Source: Bacteriovorax stolpii
GTDB taxonomy: Bacteria > Bdellovibrionota > Bacteriovoracia > Bacteriovoracales > Bacteriovoracaceae
Direction of reading: 5' to 3'
Assembly (NCBI GenBank): GCA_945890905.1
Contig: CAMDDI010000121.1
Coordinates: 1-9,446, forward strand
Length of the DNA stretch: 9,446 bases
The translations under genes were made by a program, and so were the position numbers. Below, piece after piece: positions 1 to 5,778 of the stretch. The stretch's first letter is position 1, and every line of letters begins with the position of its first letter. The notes beneath the pieces are model-generated. The model was not told the DNA's origin and made no database searches. It was given only the letters and a program-made list of their open reading frames with translations.

Positions 1-324
1 GAAGCAGCTGTTGTGGGAATGCCTCACGATATTAAAGGTGTTGGAGTGTATGCCTATGTGATTCTTTATGATGAGAAGAAAAACAATCCTGCACTGATGG
101 AAAGTATCAAGGATGTGGTCAGAGAAAAAATTGGACGCTTTGCTGCTCCTGATATCATTCATATCACGAAGGGATTGCCTAAAACCCGCTCAGGCAAAGT
201 CATGCGCCGTATTCTGCGCAAGATCGCTGCAGCTGAATATGAAGGGTTAGGAGATATTTCGACTCTGTCTGACCCGGGAGTCGTGGCCAGCTTAGTAGCG
301 GAACATAAGAACTTAAGAAAATAA
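1..324 (+). CDS. acs: Acetyl-CoA synthetase, C-terminal part (partial at 5' end)
   Basis: The reading frame is open from base 1 and ends at TAA 322-324, giving the last 107 residues of an AMP-forming acetyl-CoA synthetase; the family is about 650 residues, so most of the gene lies to the left of the window. The fragment is the mobile C-terminal domain, which swings to complete the thioester-forming step (acetate + ATP + CoA to acetyl-CoA + AMP + PPi) in the cytoplasm. It starts with EAAVVGMPH and carries PKTRSGKVMRRILRKIA at visible residues 60-76. The lysine of PKTRSGK (codon 196-198) is the catalytic residue that is reversibly acetylated in the Salmonella enzyme; that control is known for the family and not shown here. 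The end, with LGDISTLSDPGVV, matches the E. coli protein closely as I remember it. It converges with the next gene, 45 bases away, and no clear terminator is seen between them. Confidence 0.96.
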   Translation, partial: EAAVVGMPHDIKGVGVYAYVILYDEKKNNPALMESIKDVVREKIGRFAAPDIIHITKGLPKTRSGKVMRRILRKIAAAEYEGLGDISTLSDPGVVASLVAEHKNLRK

Positions 325-369
325 ATTTAGGTGAGATTTGAAGTTTTGTTTCTCGATTCAATATTAGAG

Positions 370-1611
370 CTAATAGATCTCATAACAGCTCTCCATCTTG
401 GGTATCTCAATGCTCTGATAATTGTAGTTGTGTTTTTTAACAAATACTTTAATAGTCACCTGATCATTAGGGCAGTAACACTTGATGTTCGAGCACGCCT
501 CAATTTTCGTCATCTCAGGATGACTGTAAGATGGATATTCAAATAATTCGGCAAGAACACCATTCTTATGAATTGTTATTATCAAAGGTGATTTTTTCGA
601 ATCTAATAATAGTTTTTCATTCCCCACAAGACTCAATTTCAATTCGTCTTGCTTCAAGGAGAGATTTAGATTTTGTGACAACGCTTGATTTATTTCAAGC
701 TCTGGAATTGATATCTGGGCGCTCATCAATTCTTGAGCGATAGAAATACCAACGTTGTGAGATTGCAATAAAATTCCCCAAATCTTTTTAATATCTTCAT
801 AAGGTGATTGTGAATTTGAAAAGATATTACTCATAAGCCAGCATGAAATTTCATACTTACCAAACCCGCTATAGTAGAGAAAATCTTGGTTTAGAGACCT
901 AGAAAAATCCCGGCCCCATTCTGAAGACATACATTGTGATATATATTTCATCCTTTCAGCGATAAATGGAATGGCATTGAGAATGACTCCTGTCTCCTTA
1001 GAGAGTGCAATTGGGTCTGTATCAGCCAGACTAATGAAATGCTCGAATCTCATAAGTTCACTATTACCTATGCCACCAAGCACACCTGGTTTGTGACGAA
1101 GAATCAGCGACATCATATCTGCTATCGCTTCAGAATAAAGTTCATTTTGAAAAGAGTGCGCTTCCGCAACAGTGTGACCTATTTCGTGCTGAAATATTTC
1201 TAGTATCCGCTCGAGCATGCCGTGGCCTTTAATTATAGGCATTTTTATCAGGTTATCGAATGTTGTGGCGTTTATGCATTCCTCATCTCCATCAACAGAA
1301 AGCTGAATTTCAAGTGGGAGTTTTTTCTCGAATAATTCTAATGAGTCGTTTTCGACATCAGCCAAATGCCTCTTAACTTGCTCAATACTGGGATCAAGAC
1401 GTGATTGGAAAAAGTTAATAGCCGTGAGTGCAGTCCTGCGATCTACAACATTACCACTGTCGCAGTAACCATTGATTAAAGCTAAATTGAAGTTGCGACT
1501 CTTGGATATTTCATAAGGATGAGCTTCTGCTATTGTAGATAAATCAGGGGGGAGGCTCACCTGGGCCCAAGTTGAATAAGCAGTTAGTAAAAATAATATA
1601 ATCAGGTGCAT
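370..1611 (-). CDS. Exported HExxH zinc metallopeptidase of unrecognised family
   Basis: A 413-residue protein that I cannot place in a named family. Residues 1-16 form a short signal peptide (hydrophobic LIILFLLTAY, likely cut after STWA), although its n-region lacks lysine or arginine. HEIGH at 142-146 (bases 1174-1188) is a zinc-peptidase motif. SEAIAD at 160-165 resembles the NEAISD of thermolysin, where Glu is the third zinc ligand and Asp orients the first His, so E161 and D165 are likely counterparts and a gluzincin fold is inferred. Eight cysteines (50, 112, 227, 257, 373, 378, 380, 409) suit disulfides outside the cytoplasm. The last 110 or so residues look like a beta-rich accessory domain with a CxxxxCxC cluster. 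The ATG is the only plausible start, because an in-frame TAA lies three codons upstream; no good ribosome binding site precedes it. A TACAAT-like -10 box sits at 1651-1656 without a good -35. The gene is alone on its transcript. Substrate unknown. Confidence 0.8.
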   Translation of the reverse strand: MHLIILFLLTAYSTWAQVSLPPDLSTIAEAHPYEISKSRNFNLALINGYCDSGNVVDRRTALTAINFFQSRLDPSIEQVKRHLADVENDSLELFEKKLPLEIQLSVDGDEECINATTFDNLIKMPIIKGHGMLERILEIFQHEIGHTVAEAHSFQNELYSEAIADMMSLILRHKPGVLGGIGNSELMRFEHFISLADTDPIALSKETGVILNAIPFIAERMKYISQCMSSEWGRDFSRSLNQDFLYYSGFGKYEISCWLMSNIFSNSQSPYEDIKKIWGILLQSHNVGISIAQELMSAQISIPELEINQALSQNLNLSLKQDELKLSLVGNEKLLLDSKKSPLIITIHKNGVLAELFEYPSYSHPEMTKIEACSNIKCYCPNDQVTIKVFVKKHNYNYQSIEIPKMESCYEIY

Positions 1612-1702
1612 AGGACTATTTTAGACTACTTAGTTATTGAAGAACTTTTGATTGTAGAAATGCTAGTGATGTACAAAACATCGACATATCACCGAGATGT
1701 AA

Positions 1703-1745
1703 GTGATTAAAAGCACGAGACTCTCTTGAAGAGGTGATAAGCACG
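1703..1745. repeat. Imperfect direct repeat, core GTGAT..AAGCACG
   Basis: GTGATTAAAAGCACG (1703-1717) recurs as GTGATAAGCACG (1734-1745) with three bases missing. Both copies lie in the gap upstream of the metallopeptidase gene. They could be a binding site for a regulator or chance similarity; only two copies are seen. Confidence 0.35.
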
Positions 1746-1794
1746 TTCCAATGCTTAAGACGTTAAGATAATGCAAAGCTTCGCCGGCGCCGAA

Positions 1795-1828
1795 ATTCCA
1801 AAGGCTTAAAGCTAAAATTTTTTGGAAT
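1795..1828. repeat. Inverted repeat A (8-base stem)
   Basis: ATTCCAAA at 1795-1802 pairs perfectly with TTTGGAAT at 1821-1828 across an 18-base AT-rich loop. It is the first of three adjacent stems in the gap. No T-run follows on either strand, so it does not look like an intrinsic terminator. Confidence 0.6.
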
Positions 1829-1840
1829 GATTGCTGCACT

Positions 1841-1878
1841 AGAAACGAAAACTCTTCGAGAATTCGGAGTACGTTTCT
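1841..1878. repeat. Inverted repeat B (7 + 4 base stem)
   Basis: AGAAACG at 1841-1847 pairs with CGTTTCT at 1872-1878. Inside it ACTC (1851-1854) pairs with GAGT (1867-1870), leaving a small asymmetric internal loop and a 12-base apical loop containing GAATTC. It lies 12 bases after repeat A and 2 bases before repeat C. Confidence 0.6.
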
Positions 1879-1880
1879 GA

Positions 1881-1924
1881 TGGGGTAGAAGCCAATTTCC
1901 CTGCAAGGTTTTAGTGATACCCCA
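1881..1924. repeat. Inverted repeat C (7-base GC-rich stem)
   Basis: TGGGGTA at 1881-1887 pairs with TACCCCA at 1918-1924 across a 30-base loop, which may hold a minor CCT/AGG stem (1900-1908). This is the most GC-rich of the three stems and starts 2 bases after repeat B. On the plus strand it is followed by ACCATTTTTTAAATTG, so a weak terminator reading rightward is possible, but no gene on that strand would use it. Confidence 0.55.
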
Positions 1925-1986
1925 CCATTTTTTAAATTGTAGCAGATCTAGAAAAAGAAGCAATTGTCGAAAAAGTGCCTAGTAGA

Positions 1987-3276
1987 TTAGATTCTTTTCT
2001 CAATTTTCTTGAACTGCTCAAGATAATGAGCTTTTAGAAACTTGAAATCAATCCACTTCGCACTCTCATGCTTAAGTTTTCTACCATCAAGGTCAGTCAC
2101 TAGATTTTGCTTGAGCTCATCTTTAGTCTTAGATTTAAAGAATGCACCTTGAACCGCTTCGTACAAATCTTCTCGCTTAGCCTGAGGATTATTCTGAATT
2201 AACTGGTGAAGCACATAACTTGAATAAATCTTCTCATTGCTTTCAACCTTTGCTTCAATCTTCTCTCGATCAATGACTAAATTTTCAACCACATTTTTCA
2301 TACGCCGAAGAACATAGCTCAAAAGTCCAAAGTGATCCGGAAGCATCATGCGCTCAACACTTGAGTGAGATATATCTCTCTCATGCCAGAGGGCACAGTT
2401 TTCTAAAGCAGGGGTTATGTGAGATCTAAGCACGCGCGAGAGGCCTGCAATATTCTCACTTGAGATAGGGTTTTTCTTATGAGGCATGGTGGATGATCCC
2501 TTCTGCCCTTTAGAAAAACCTTCTCGCAACTCATCCACATCTGAATGCTGAAGTAGTCTAAACTCAGTGGCCATGCGGTCAAACAAAGAAGACATAAGTG
2601 CACCAATGGAGATCACTTTGGCGTAACGATCCCGTGGAATAACTTGGGTTGATACTGCTTCGACTTTGAGGCCCAGTTTTTTCAACGTTGATTCTTCAAG
2701 CTCAGGAGTTACAACAGTATAATTTCCAACTGCACCTGAGAGCTGACCCGTGAGTTCATGCTTAGCTTCTTTCCAGTCATGTTCACGGCGCTTGAGTTCA
2801 GATAAGAATGAGAGAAATTTTTGTCCAAAGACCATGGCTTCAGCATGAATACCATGAGAGCGGCCAATGCAGAGAAGATCGCTTGTATCTTGTGCTTGTT
2901 TTTTTAAAGCTGCACTGAGAGCTTCAATGTCTTTTTCAATGATGGTCATTGAGTCACGAAACAGTAATGAGTGAGCGGTGTCGATGACATCTGAAGAAGT
3001 TATGCCGAAGTGAAAGAATCTTCCTTCTTCAGGTGCAAACTGCTCAGTCACGCTGGTGCAAAAAGCAATGACATCATGACCGGTGGTTTTTTCAATCTCA
3101 GCGATCCGTTCAGGATTTATCTTCGCGCTGCGAAGTTTCTCTGCAGTTCCTTTAGGAACTAATCCTGTTTCTTCCAGTGAACGCAGATGAGCAATTTCAA
3201 CTTCTAAGTAATATTCAAAACGGCTCGCTTCTGACCAAATCTTTGAGATTTCGAAAACTTCATAGCGATTGATCAT
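1987..3276 (-). CDS. purB: Adenylosuccinate lyase
   Basis: A full-length 429-residue enzyme of the fumarase/aspartase superfamily, close in length to Bacillus subtilis PurB (about 431). It removes fumarate from SAICAR and from adenylosuccinate, two steps of purine synthesis, as a cytoplasmic homotetramer. The superfamily signature GSSTMPHKKNP is at 260-270, with the catalytic serine at 262. The general-acid histidine is H141 in GRSHGIHAE, H67-D68 lies in GHDVIAF, H89 precedes GITSSDV at 91-97, and WHERDISHSSVER is at 297-309. These positions align almost without gaps to the Bacillus enzyme. The start ATG matches the usual N-terminus (MINRYEVFEISKIW), but no ribosome binding site precedes it: the 11 bases after the upstream stop are AAGATTTTTTT, so translational coupling to the TPM2 gene is likely. 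No separate promoter is evident. It is the last gene of the lemA-TPM operon; a purine gene there is probably just a passenger. Confidence 0.97.
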   Translation of the reverse strand: MINRYEVFEISKIWSEASRFEYYLEVEIAHLRSLEETGLVPKGTAEKLRSAKINPERIAEIEKTTGHDVIAFCTSVTEQFAPEEGRFFHFGITSSDVIDTAHSLLFRDSMTIIEKDIEALSAALKKQAQDTSDLLCIGRSHGIHAEAMVFGQKFLSFLSELKRREHDWKEAKHELTGQLSGAVGNYTVVTPELEESTLKKLGLKVEAVSTQVIPRDRYAKVISIGALMSSLFDRMATEFRLLQHSDVDELREGFSKGQKGSSTMPHKKNPISSENIAGLSRVLRSHITPALENCALWHERDISHSSVERMMLPDHFGLLSYVLRRMKNVVENLVIDREKIEAKVESNEKIYSSYVLHQLIQNNPQAKREDLYEAVQGAFFKSKTKDELKQNLVTDLDGRKLKHESAKWIDFKFLKAHYLEQFKKIEKRI

Positions 3277-3287
3277 AAAAAAATCTT

Positions 3288-3914
3288 TTATATAAAGTGA
3301 ATGGTATCCGTTAAATCTGAAGCTCGGGCATCTGAAACAGGTCCGCCAAAATCCAAAAGGATTTTATTTTCTAAACTCTGAATGCTTTCAGTGAAACCAA
3401 GTCCCATGTTGCCCGCACGAAAATGAGTCTGCATAATAAGGATCAGTTCATCGAGTTCTGCTTGAGAAATTTGCTCTTTGAGTTTTTCATCCACTAGAAC
3501 CTGAATCTGTCTCTCTAATACCGAAACCATAATCATGGCCGTAACTTTATGATTGGTTTTAGAAGTTCCTAGAGTATGAAAGCACTCGATGGCTTTCTCT
3601 AGTGATTCTCGCTTCACTTCCCACGGACTAAGAGTGATTCTTTTGGCCCAAGGAAAGCCTCCGACCCAAACCATAATCAAAGTGACAAAGAGAAAGCTCA
3701 ACGGCCAAAAGTAGGCGTGATGAAATTCAAAGTAATAACTGAATACTAAATTAATAAGAAAACCGGCAATGATGCCAAATCTCCATGAAGCTGCTGGATA
3801 GGGGTCTGATGAACTGGCCACAATTAAAAGAAGATCACAACCAGTCTTTGCCTCAAATTGCTTTAAGCGCGCTTCCACTGTTGTCACGTCTTCTTGAAGT
3901 AAAATATTTCTCAT
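3288..3914 (-). CDS. TPM-domain-like membrane protein (second TPM gene)
   Basis: A 208-residue protein resembling the shorter partner often found beside YgcG-type TPM proteins (TPM_phosphatase/Psb32-related fold). Residues 1-34 look like the first part of a TPM domain (VEARLKQFEAKTGCDLLLIV). A two-helix membrane hairpin follows at about 45-63 and 67-86. The rest, from about 100, has the typical TPM ending: TAMIMVSVLERQIQVLVD at 125-142 and IMQTHFRAGNMGLGFTESI at 160-178. No signal peptide or glycine-rich tail is present. The chosen start is the ATG at 3912-3914, which shares its A with the TAA of the upstream gene (TAATG). A longer frame reaches 3968, but its extra 18 residues are only the out-of-frame reading of the neighbour's glycine codons. 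The stop is 11 bases before purB. The function is unknown; a role in envelope protein quality control or LemA-linked processes is a guess from neighbours. Confidence 0.8.
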   Translation of the reverse strand: MRNILLQEDVTTVEARLKQFEAKTGCDLLLIVASSSDPYPAASWRFGIIAGFLINLVFSYYFEFHHAYFWPLSFLFVTLIMVWVGGFPWAKRITLSPWEVKRESLEKAIECFHTLGTSKTNHKVTAMIMVSVLERQIQVLVDEKLKEQISQAELDELILIMQTHFRAGNMGLGFTESIQSLENKILLDFGGPVSDARASDLTDTIHFI

Positions 3915-4768
3915 TACCAACTCCCCGAAGAACCGCCGCCTGAGAAGCCGCCACCGCCGCCACTCCAACCGCCGCCTCCACCACCACCAAATCCACCTCC
4001 GCCTCCACGTCCGCCACCACCGGCAGCAAGAGCAAAGAGCAGATTACTTAATCCAACAAGGCCCAAGAGAAATCCAATAATCGCCAGAATTACTACCCCA
4101 AGGCCCAGACCCGGGAGCATGAACCAACCTACACCTGCCACACTGGCCGCACTTAAAGCACCACGACCAAAAGCACGCTTACTCATCACTATATTGGCCA
4201 CGACAAAGGCCACAACCATAAATGGTAATGCCATATTCAGTGGACCTGACCTGCGGGCGGGAGCGCGTCTCACTAAACGGGTTTTAGTTGCCTGAGGAGT
4301 GATATTAAATTTAGTGGCAACATCTTCCATGAACACACGTAGAGCTCCATGAAAGTCGCCACGCTTAAAATACTGAGGGAAAATTTTACGGGTGTAATTG
4401 CCTGTATCGTAATCGGTGATTTCACCTTCGATACCTTGGCCCACTTCGATGCGAACCATTCGTTCAGCTTTGGCGATGATCACCAAAAGGCCGTTGCCTT
4501 TTTCTTTGGTTCCAAGTTGCCACTTTTCGGCCACACGGATAGAGAAATCCTCAATAGGGAATTCCTGAAGGTCAGGCACAGTGAGGACTGTAATCTGAGG
4601 ACCTTGATGAGTATTAATTTCGTAAGCGAGATTTCTTAAGTCTTCCCGCTCAGCTTCGCTCATCATCTGAGCGAGATCCATAACTGGAGAGGTGAGAGCA
4701 GGGACTTGAACTTCCGCTGCCCAAACATTGATCCATGAAAATAAAATCAGCCCGAGCAAAAAAGGCAT
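3914..4768 (-). CDS. YgcG-type TPM-domain protein with Gly-rich tail
   Basis: A 284-residue exported, membrane-anchored protein. A signal peptide covers about 1-18 (FLLGLILFSWINVWAA). The TPM domain spans about 24-155, with SPVMDLAQMMS at 27-37, GNGLLVIIA at 91-99, RMVRIEVGQGIEG at 103-115 and the FKRGDFHGAL segment at 134-143. A basic linker (RLVRRAPARR, 164-173) is followed by hydrophobic segments at about 178-195 and 208-247. The C-terminus from 250 is almost pure glycine with Phe/Trp and ends SSGSW, the usual finish of this family. The TPM domain should lie outside the cytoplasmic membrane; some TPM proteins show phosphatase activity in vitro and others are linked to photosystem repair, but the role here is unknown. 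The start overlaps the lemA stop by one base (TAATG) and the stop overlaps the next gene in the same way, which suggests coupled translation and matched amounts of the products. Confidence 0.9.
   Translation of the reverse strand: MPFLLGLILFSWINVWAAEVQVPALTSPVMDLAQMMSEAEREDLRNLAYEINTHQGPQITVLTVPDLQEFPIEDFSIRVAEKWQLGTKEKGNGLLVIIAKAERMVRIEVGQGIEGEITDYDTGNYTRKIFPQYFKRGDFHGALRVFMEDVATKFNITPQATKTRLVRRAPARRSGPLNMALPFMVVAFVVANIVMSKRAFGRGALSAASVAGVGWFMLPGLGLGVVILAIIGFLLGLVGLSNLLFALAAGGGGRGGGGGFGGGGGGGWSGGGGGFSGGGSSGSW
3932..4021 (-). repeat. Glycine-codon low-complexity tract
   Basis: This stretch encodes about 30 residues that are nearly all glycine with scattered Phe, Trp, Ser and Arg, in GGT/GGC/GGA codons, and is much richer in GC than the flanks. 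The mixed codons keep it from being a perfect tandem repeat. It creates misleading open frames on the same strand. Confidence 0.85.
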
Positions 4769-5346
4769 TAGAAATTAACTTCTGGATTTTTTTGCTCAGA
4801 TTCACTCACAGTGAACTGAGGTTTTTTGTCCATGTGATGAATCAAAGAATTTGTTAAACTCGTAGGAAACACAGTGACAAGGTTATTGAAGTTTTGAACA
4901 CCTTCAATGTAGCGACGGCGGGCCACTGAAATTCTATTTTCAGTTCCTTCAAGTTGAACTTGAAGACCTTGGAAGCTTTCGTTGGCCTTAAGATCTGGAT
5001 ATTTTTCTGAAACAACCATCAAACGACCAAGAGCTTGAGAAACTCCACTCTGAGCAGCTTGATACTCTTTGAGTTTTTCTGGAGTTAAGTTTTTTGCATC
5101 AACGTTAATTGAAGTAGCCTTGGCCCTAGCAGCAACTACGGCTTCAAGAGTTTCGCTCTCGTGTTTGGCGTAACCTTTTACTGTGTTCACAAGATTAGGA
5201 ATAAGGTCGGTACGGCGCTTGTATTGGTTCATGACTTCTGCCCAATCCGCTTCCACTTGGTTATTGGCCTGAGGAATGGATTGTAATCCGCATGAAGTGA
5301 GCAAGAGAGAAAGAAACATAACGGATAAAACATGAGAAAATTTCAT
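4768..5346 (-). CDS. lemA: LemA family lipoprotein
   Basis: A 192-residue LemA protein. The N-terminus (MKFSHVLSVMFLSLLLTSCG) is a lipoprotein signal with lipobox LTSC, so C19 would be lipidated; Gly at +2 allows passage to the outer membrane under the E. coli Lol rule. The LemA core has YKRRTDLIPNLVNTVKGYA at 42-60, FQGLQVQLEGTENRISVARR at 125-144 and YIEGVQNFNN at 146-155, forming the family's long antiparallel helices. The chosen ATG (5344-5346) has AGGAG five bases upstream at 5352-5356. The open frame continues to 5451, but those 35 residues would bury the signal peptide and run through the rpsT terminator. LemA is an envelope protein of unknown molecular role, very often encoded beside TPM proteins as here. 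It is the first gene of the lemA-TPM1-TPM2-purB operon, with a possible promoter at 5398-5426. Confidence 0.93.
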   Translation of the reverse strand: MKFSHVLSVMFLSLLLTSCGLQSIPQANNQVEADWAEVMNQYKRRTDLIPNLVNTVKGYAKHESETLEAVVAARAKATSINVDAKNLTPEKLKEYQAAQSGVSQALGRLMVVSEKYPDLKANESFQGLQVQLEGTENRISVARRRYIEGVQNFNNLVTVFPTSLTNSLIHHMDKKPQFTVSESEQKNPEVNF

Positions 5347-5351
5347 AGGAA

Positions 5352-5356
5352 CTCCT
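5352..5356 (-). promoter_or_regulatory. Ribosome binding site of lemA
   Basis: AGGAG on the minus strand, five bases before the ATG at 5344-5346. It decides the start: it selects the lipoprotein signal peptide and excludes the longer open frame. Confidence 0.85.
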
Positions 5357-5362
5357 GAAATT

Positions 5363-5393
5363 AAAAAACCCAAAGTACATGACATACTTTGGG
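5363..5393 (-). terminator. Rho-independent terminator of rpsT
   Basis: On the minus strand CCCAAAGTA and TACTTTGGG form a perfect 9-base stem with a 7-base loop, immediately followed by TTTTTT (5363-5368). It lies 38 bases after the rpsT stop and 17 bases before the lemA start, so it separates the ribosomal protein gene from the lemA operon while sitting inside the lemA leader region. On the plus strand there is only an upstream A-run, so it should act in one direction. Confidence 0.9.
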
Positions 5394-5397
5394 CTCT

Positions 5398-5426
5398 ATT
5401 TTGAAAAAAGCTAGGTTTTATGGCAA
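5398..5426 (-). promoter_or_regulatory. Possible promoter of the lemA operon
   Basis: On the minus strand TTGCCA (5421-5426) and CAAAAT (5398-5403) are spaced by 17 bases, matching five and four of six consensus bases. RNA would start near 5391, at the edge of the terminator hairpin. The hexamers are only fair. The alternative is that lemA is transcribed by readthrough from rpsT. Confidence 0.35.
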
Positions 5427-5431
5427 TTAAA

Positions 5432-5695
5432 TTATTTAACGCTAGCAACAAGCTTAGTAAGACGTGAAGTCTTACGAGAAGCAGTTTGCTTCTTCATTGC
5501 AGGTGACTTAGCAAGTTTAGCAAGAAGTGACTGAGCTTTAACTAGAAGAGTTTTAGCTGTGGTCTTGTCGCCTTTAGCAACGGCTTCGCGCAAAGCTTTA
5601 ACAGTCGTACGAGACGCTGCTGTTTTTACTTTGTTCGTCATACGACGTTTTTTTTCTTGTTTTGCTCTTTTAACTGATGATTTGTGATTCGCCAC
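5432..5695 (-). CDS. rpsT: 30S ribosomal protein S20 (GTG start)
   Basis: An 87-residue, strongly basic protein matching bacterial S20 in length and layout: ANHKSSVKRAKQEKKRR at 2-18, TNKVKTAASRTTVKALREA at 20-38, and the C-terminal NPAA-like segment in degenerate form as AKSPAMKKQTASRKTSRL (62-79). S20 binds 16S rRNA during early 30S assembly. The start codon is GTG (5693-5695), read as Met, with AGGAG at 5703-5707 seven bases upstream. In E. coli rpsT begins with UUG and the weak start is tied to autoregulation by S20; a non-ATG start here is compatible with similar control, but that is inference. It has its own likely promoter (5736-5765), a leader of about 30 bases and a strong terminator, so it is probably a single-gene transcript. 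It is divergent from the acyl-CoA operon. Confidence 0.96.
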   Translation of the reverse strand: MANHKSSVKRAKQEKKRRMTNKVKTAASRTTVKALREAVAKGDKTTAKTLLVKAQSLLAKLAKSPAMKKQTASRKTSRLTKLVASVK

Positions 5696-5702
5696 AGTGG
5701 TT

Positions 5703-5707
5703 CTCCT
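5703..5707 (-). promoter_or_regulatory. Ribosome binding site of rpsT
   Basis: AGGAG on the minus strand, seven bases before the GTG start. It supports the non-ATG initiation codon; no ATG in frame gives the conserved MANHKS N-terminus. Confidence 0.85.
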
Positions 5708-5735
5708 AAATTACATATTCTAAAAATATTGCGAT

Positions 5736-5765
5736 GTTATAAACTAGAATTGACCTTCATGGCAA
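5736..5765 (-). promoter_or_regulatory. Probable sigma-70-type promoter of rpsT
   Basis: On the minus strand TTGCCA (5760-5765) and TATAAC (5736-5741) are separated by 18 bases; each matches five of six consensus bases. RNA would start near 5729, giving a leader of about 33 bases. The position fits a highly expressed ribosomal protein gene. Confidence 0.65.
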
Positions 5766-5778
5766 GAGTGAATCCATA

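Larger units (their letters stand above)
1612..1986. other. 375-base gap without a convincing gene
   Basis: This spacer separates the metallopeptidase gene from the end of purB. I see no protein with a ribosome binding site or recognisable content; a 66-codon minus-strand frame at 1763-1963 lacks both. The right half (1795-1924) holds three consecutive inverted repeats listed separately. The left half holds an imperfect direct repeat with the core AAGCACG (1703-1717 and 1734-1745) and a small CTCT/AGAG stem near 1723-1733. A GC-rich palindrome CGGCGCCG (1785-1792) stands out from the AT-rich surroundings. No clear Rho-independent terminator for purB is present, since none of the stems is followed by a T-run on the minus strand. 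It may hold a structured RNA, a regulatory region for the metallopeptidase gene, or decayed sequence. Confidence 0.6.

Noticed and set aside
363..374. ATTAG-AG-CTAAT palindrome between the converging acs and metallopeptidase genes, as a shared terminator
   Set aside because: Five-base AT-rich stem with a two-base loop that overlaps the stop codon and has no T-run.
331..546. Plus-strand open frame of 71 codons after acs
   Set aside because: It lies antisense to the 3' end of the metallopeptidase gene, has no ribosome binding site and no recognisable content.
531..743. Plus-strand frame of 70 codons
   Set aside because: Antisense to the metallopeptidase coding region, whose signal peptide and zinc motif show the real frame.
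1763..1963. Minus-strand frame of 66 codons in the gap
   Set aside because: No ribosome binding site and unusual composition; the frame crosses all three inverted repeats, and no domain is recognisable.
3915..3968. N-terminal extension of the second TPM gene (18 residues)
   Set aside because: It reads glycine codons of the upstream gene in another frame; the TAATG junction gives a better start.
3853..4035. Minus-strand frame rich in Val and Ala
   Set aside because: Out-of-frame reading of the glycine-codon tract of TPM1.
4349..4639. Plus-strand frame of 96 codons
   Set aside because: Antisense to the TPM domain of TPM1, which carries family motifs in the minus frame.
5347..5451. N-terminal extension of LemA (35 residues)
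   Set aside because: It runs through the rpsT terminator and overlaps rpsT; the lipoprotein signal and AGGAG mark the start at 5346.
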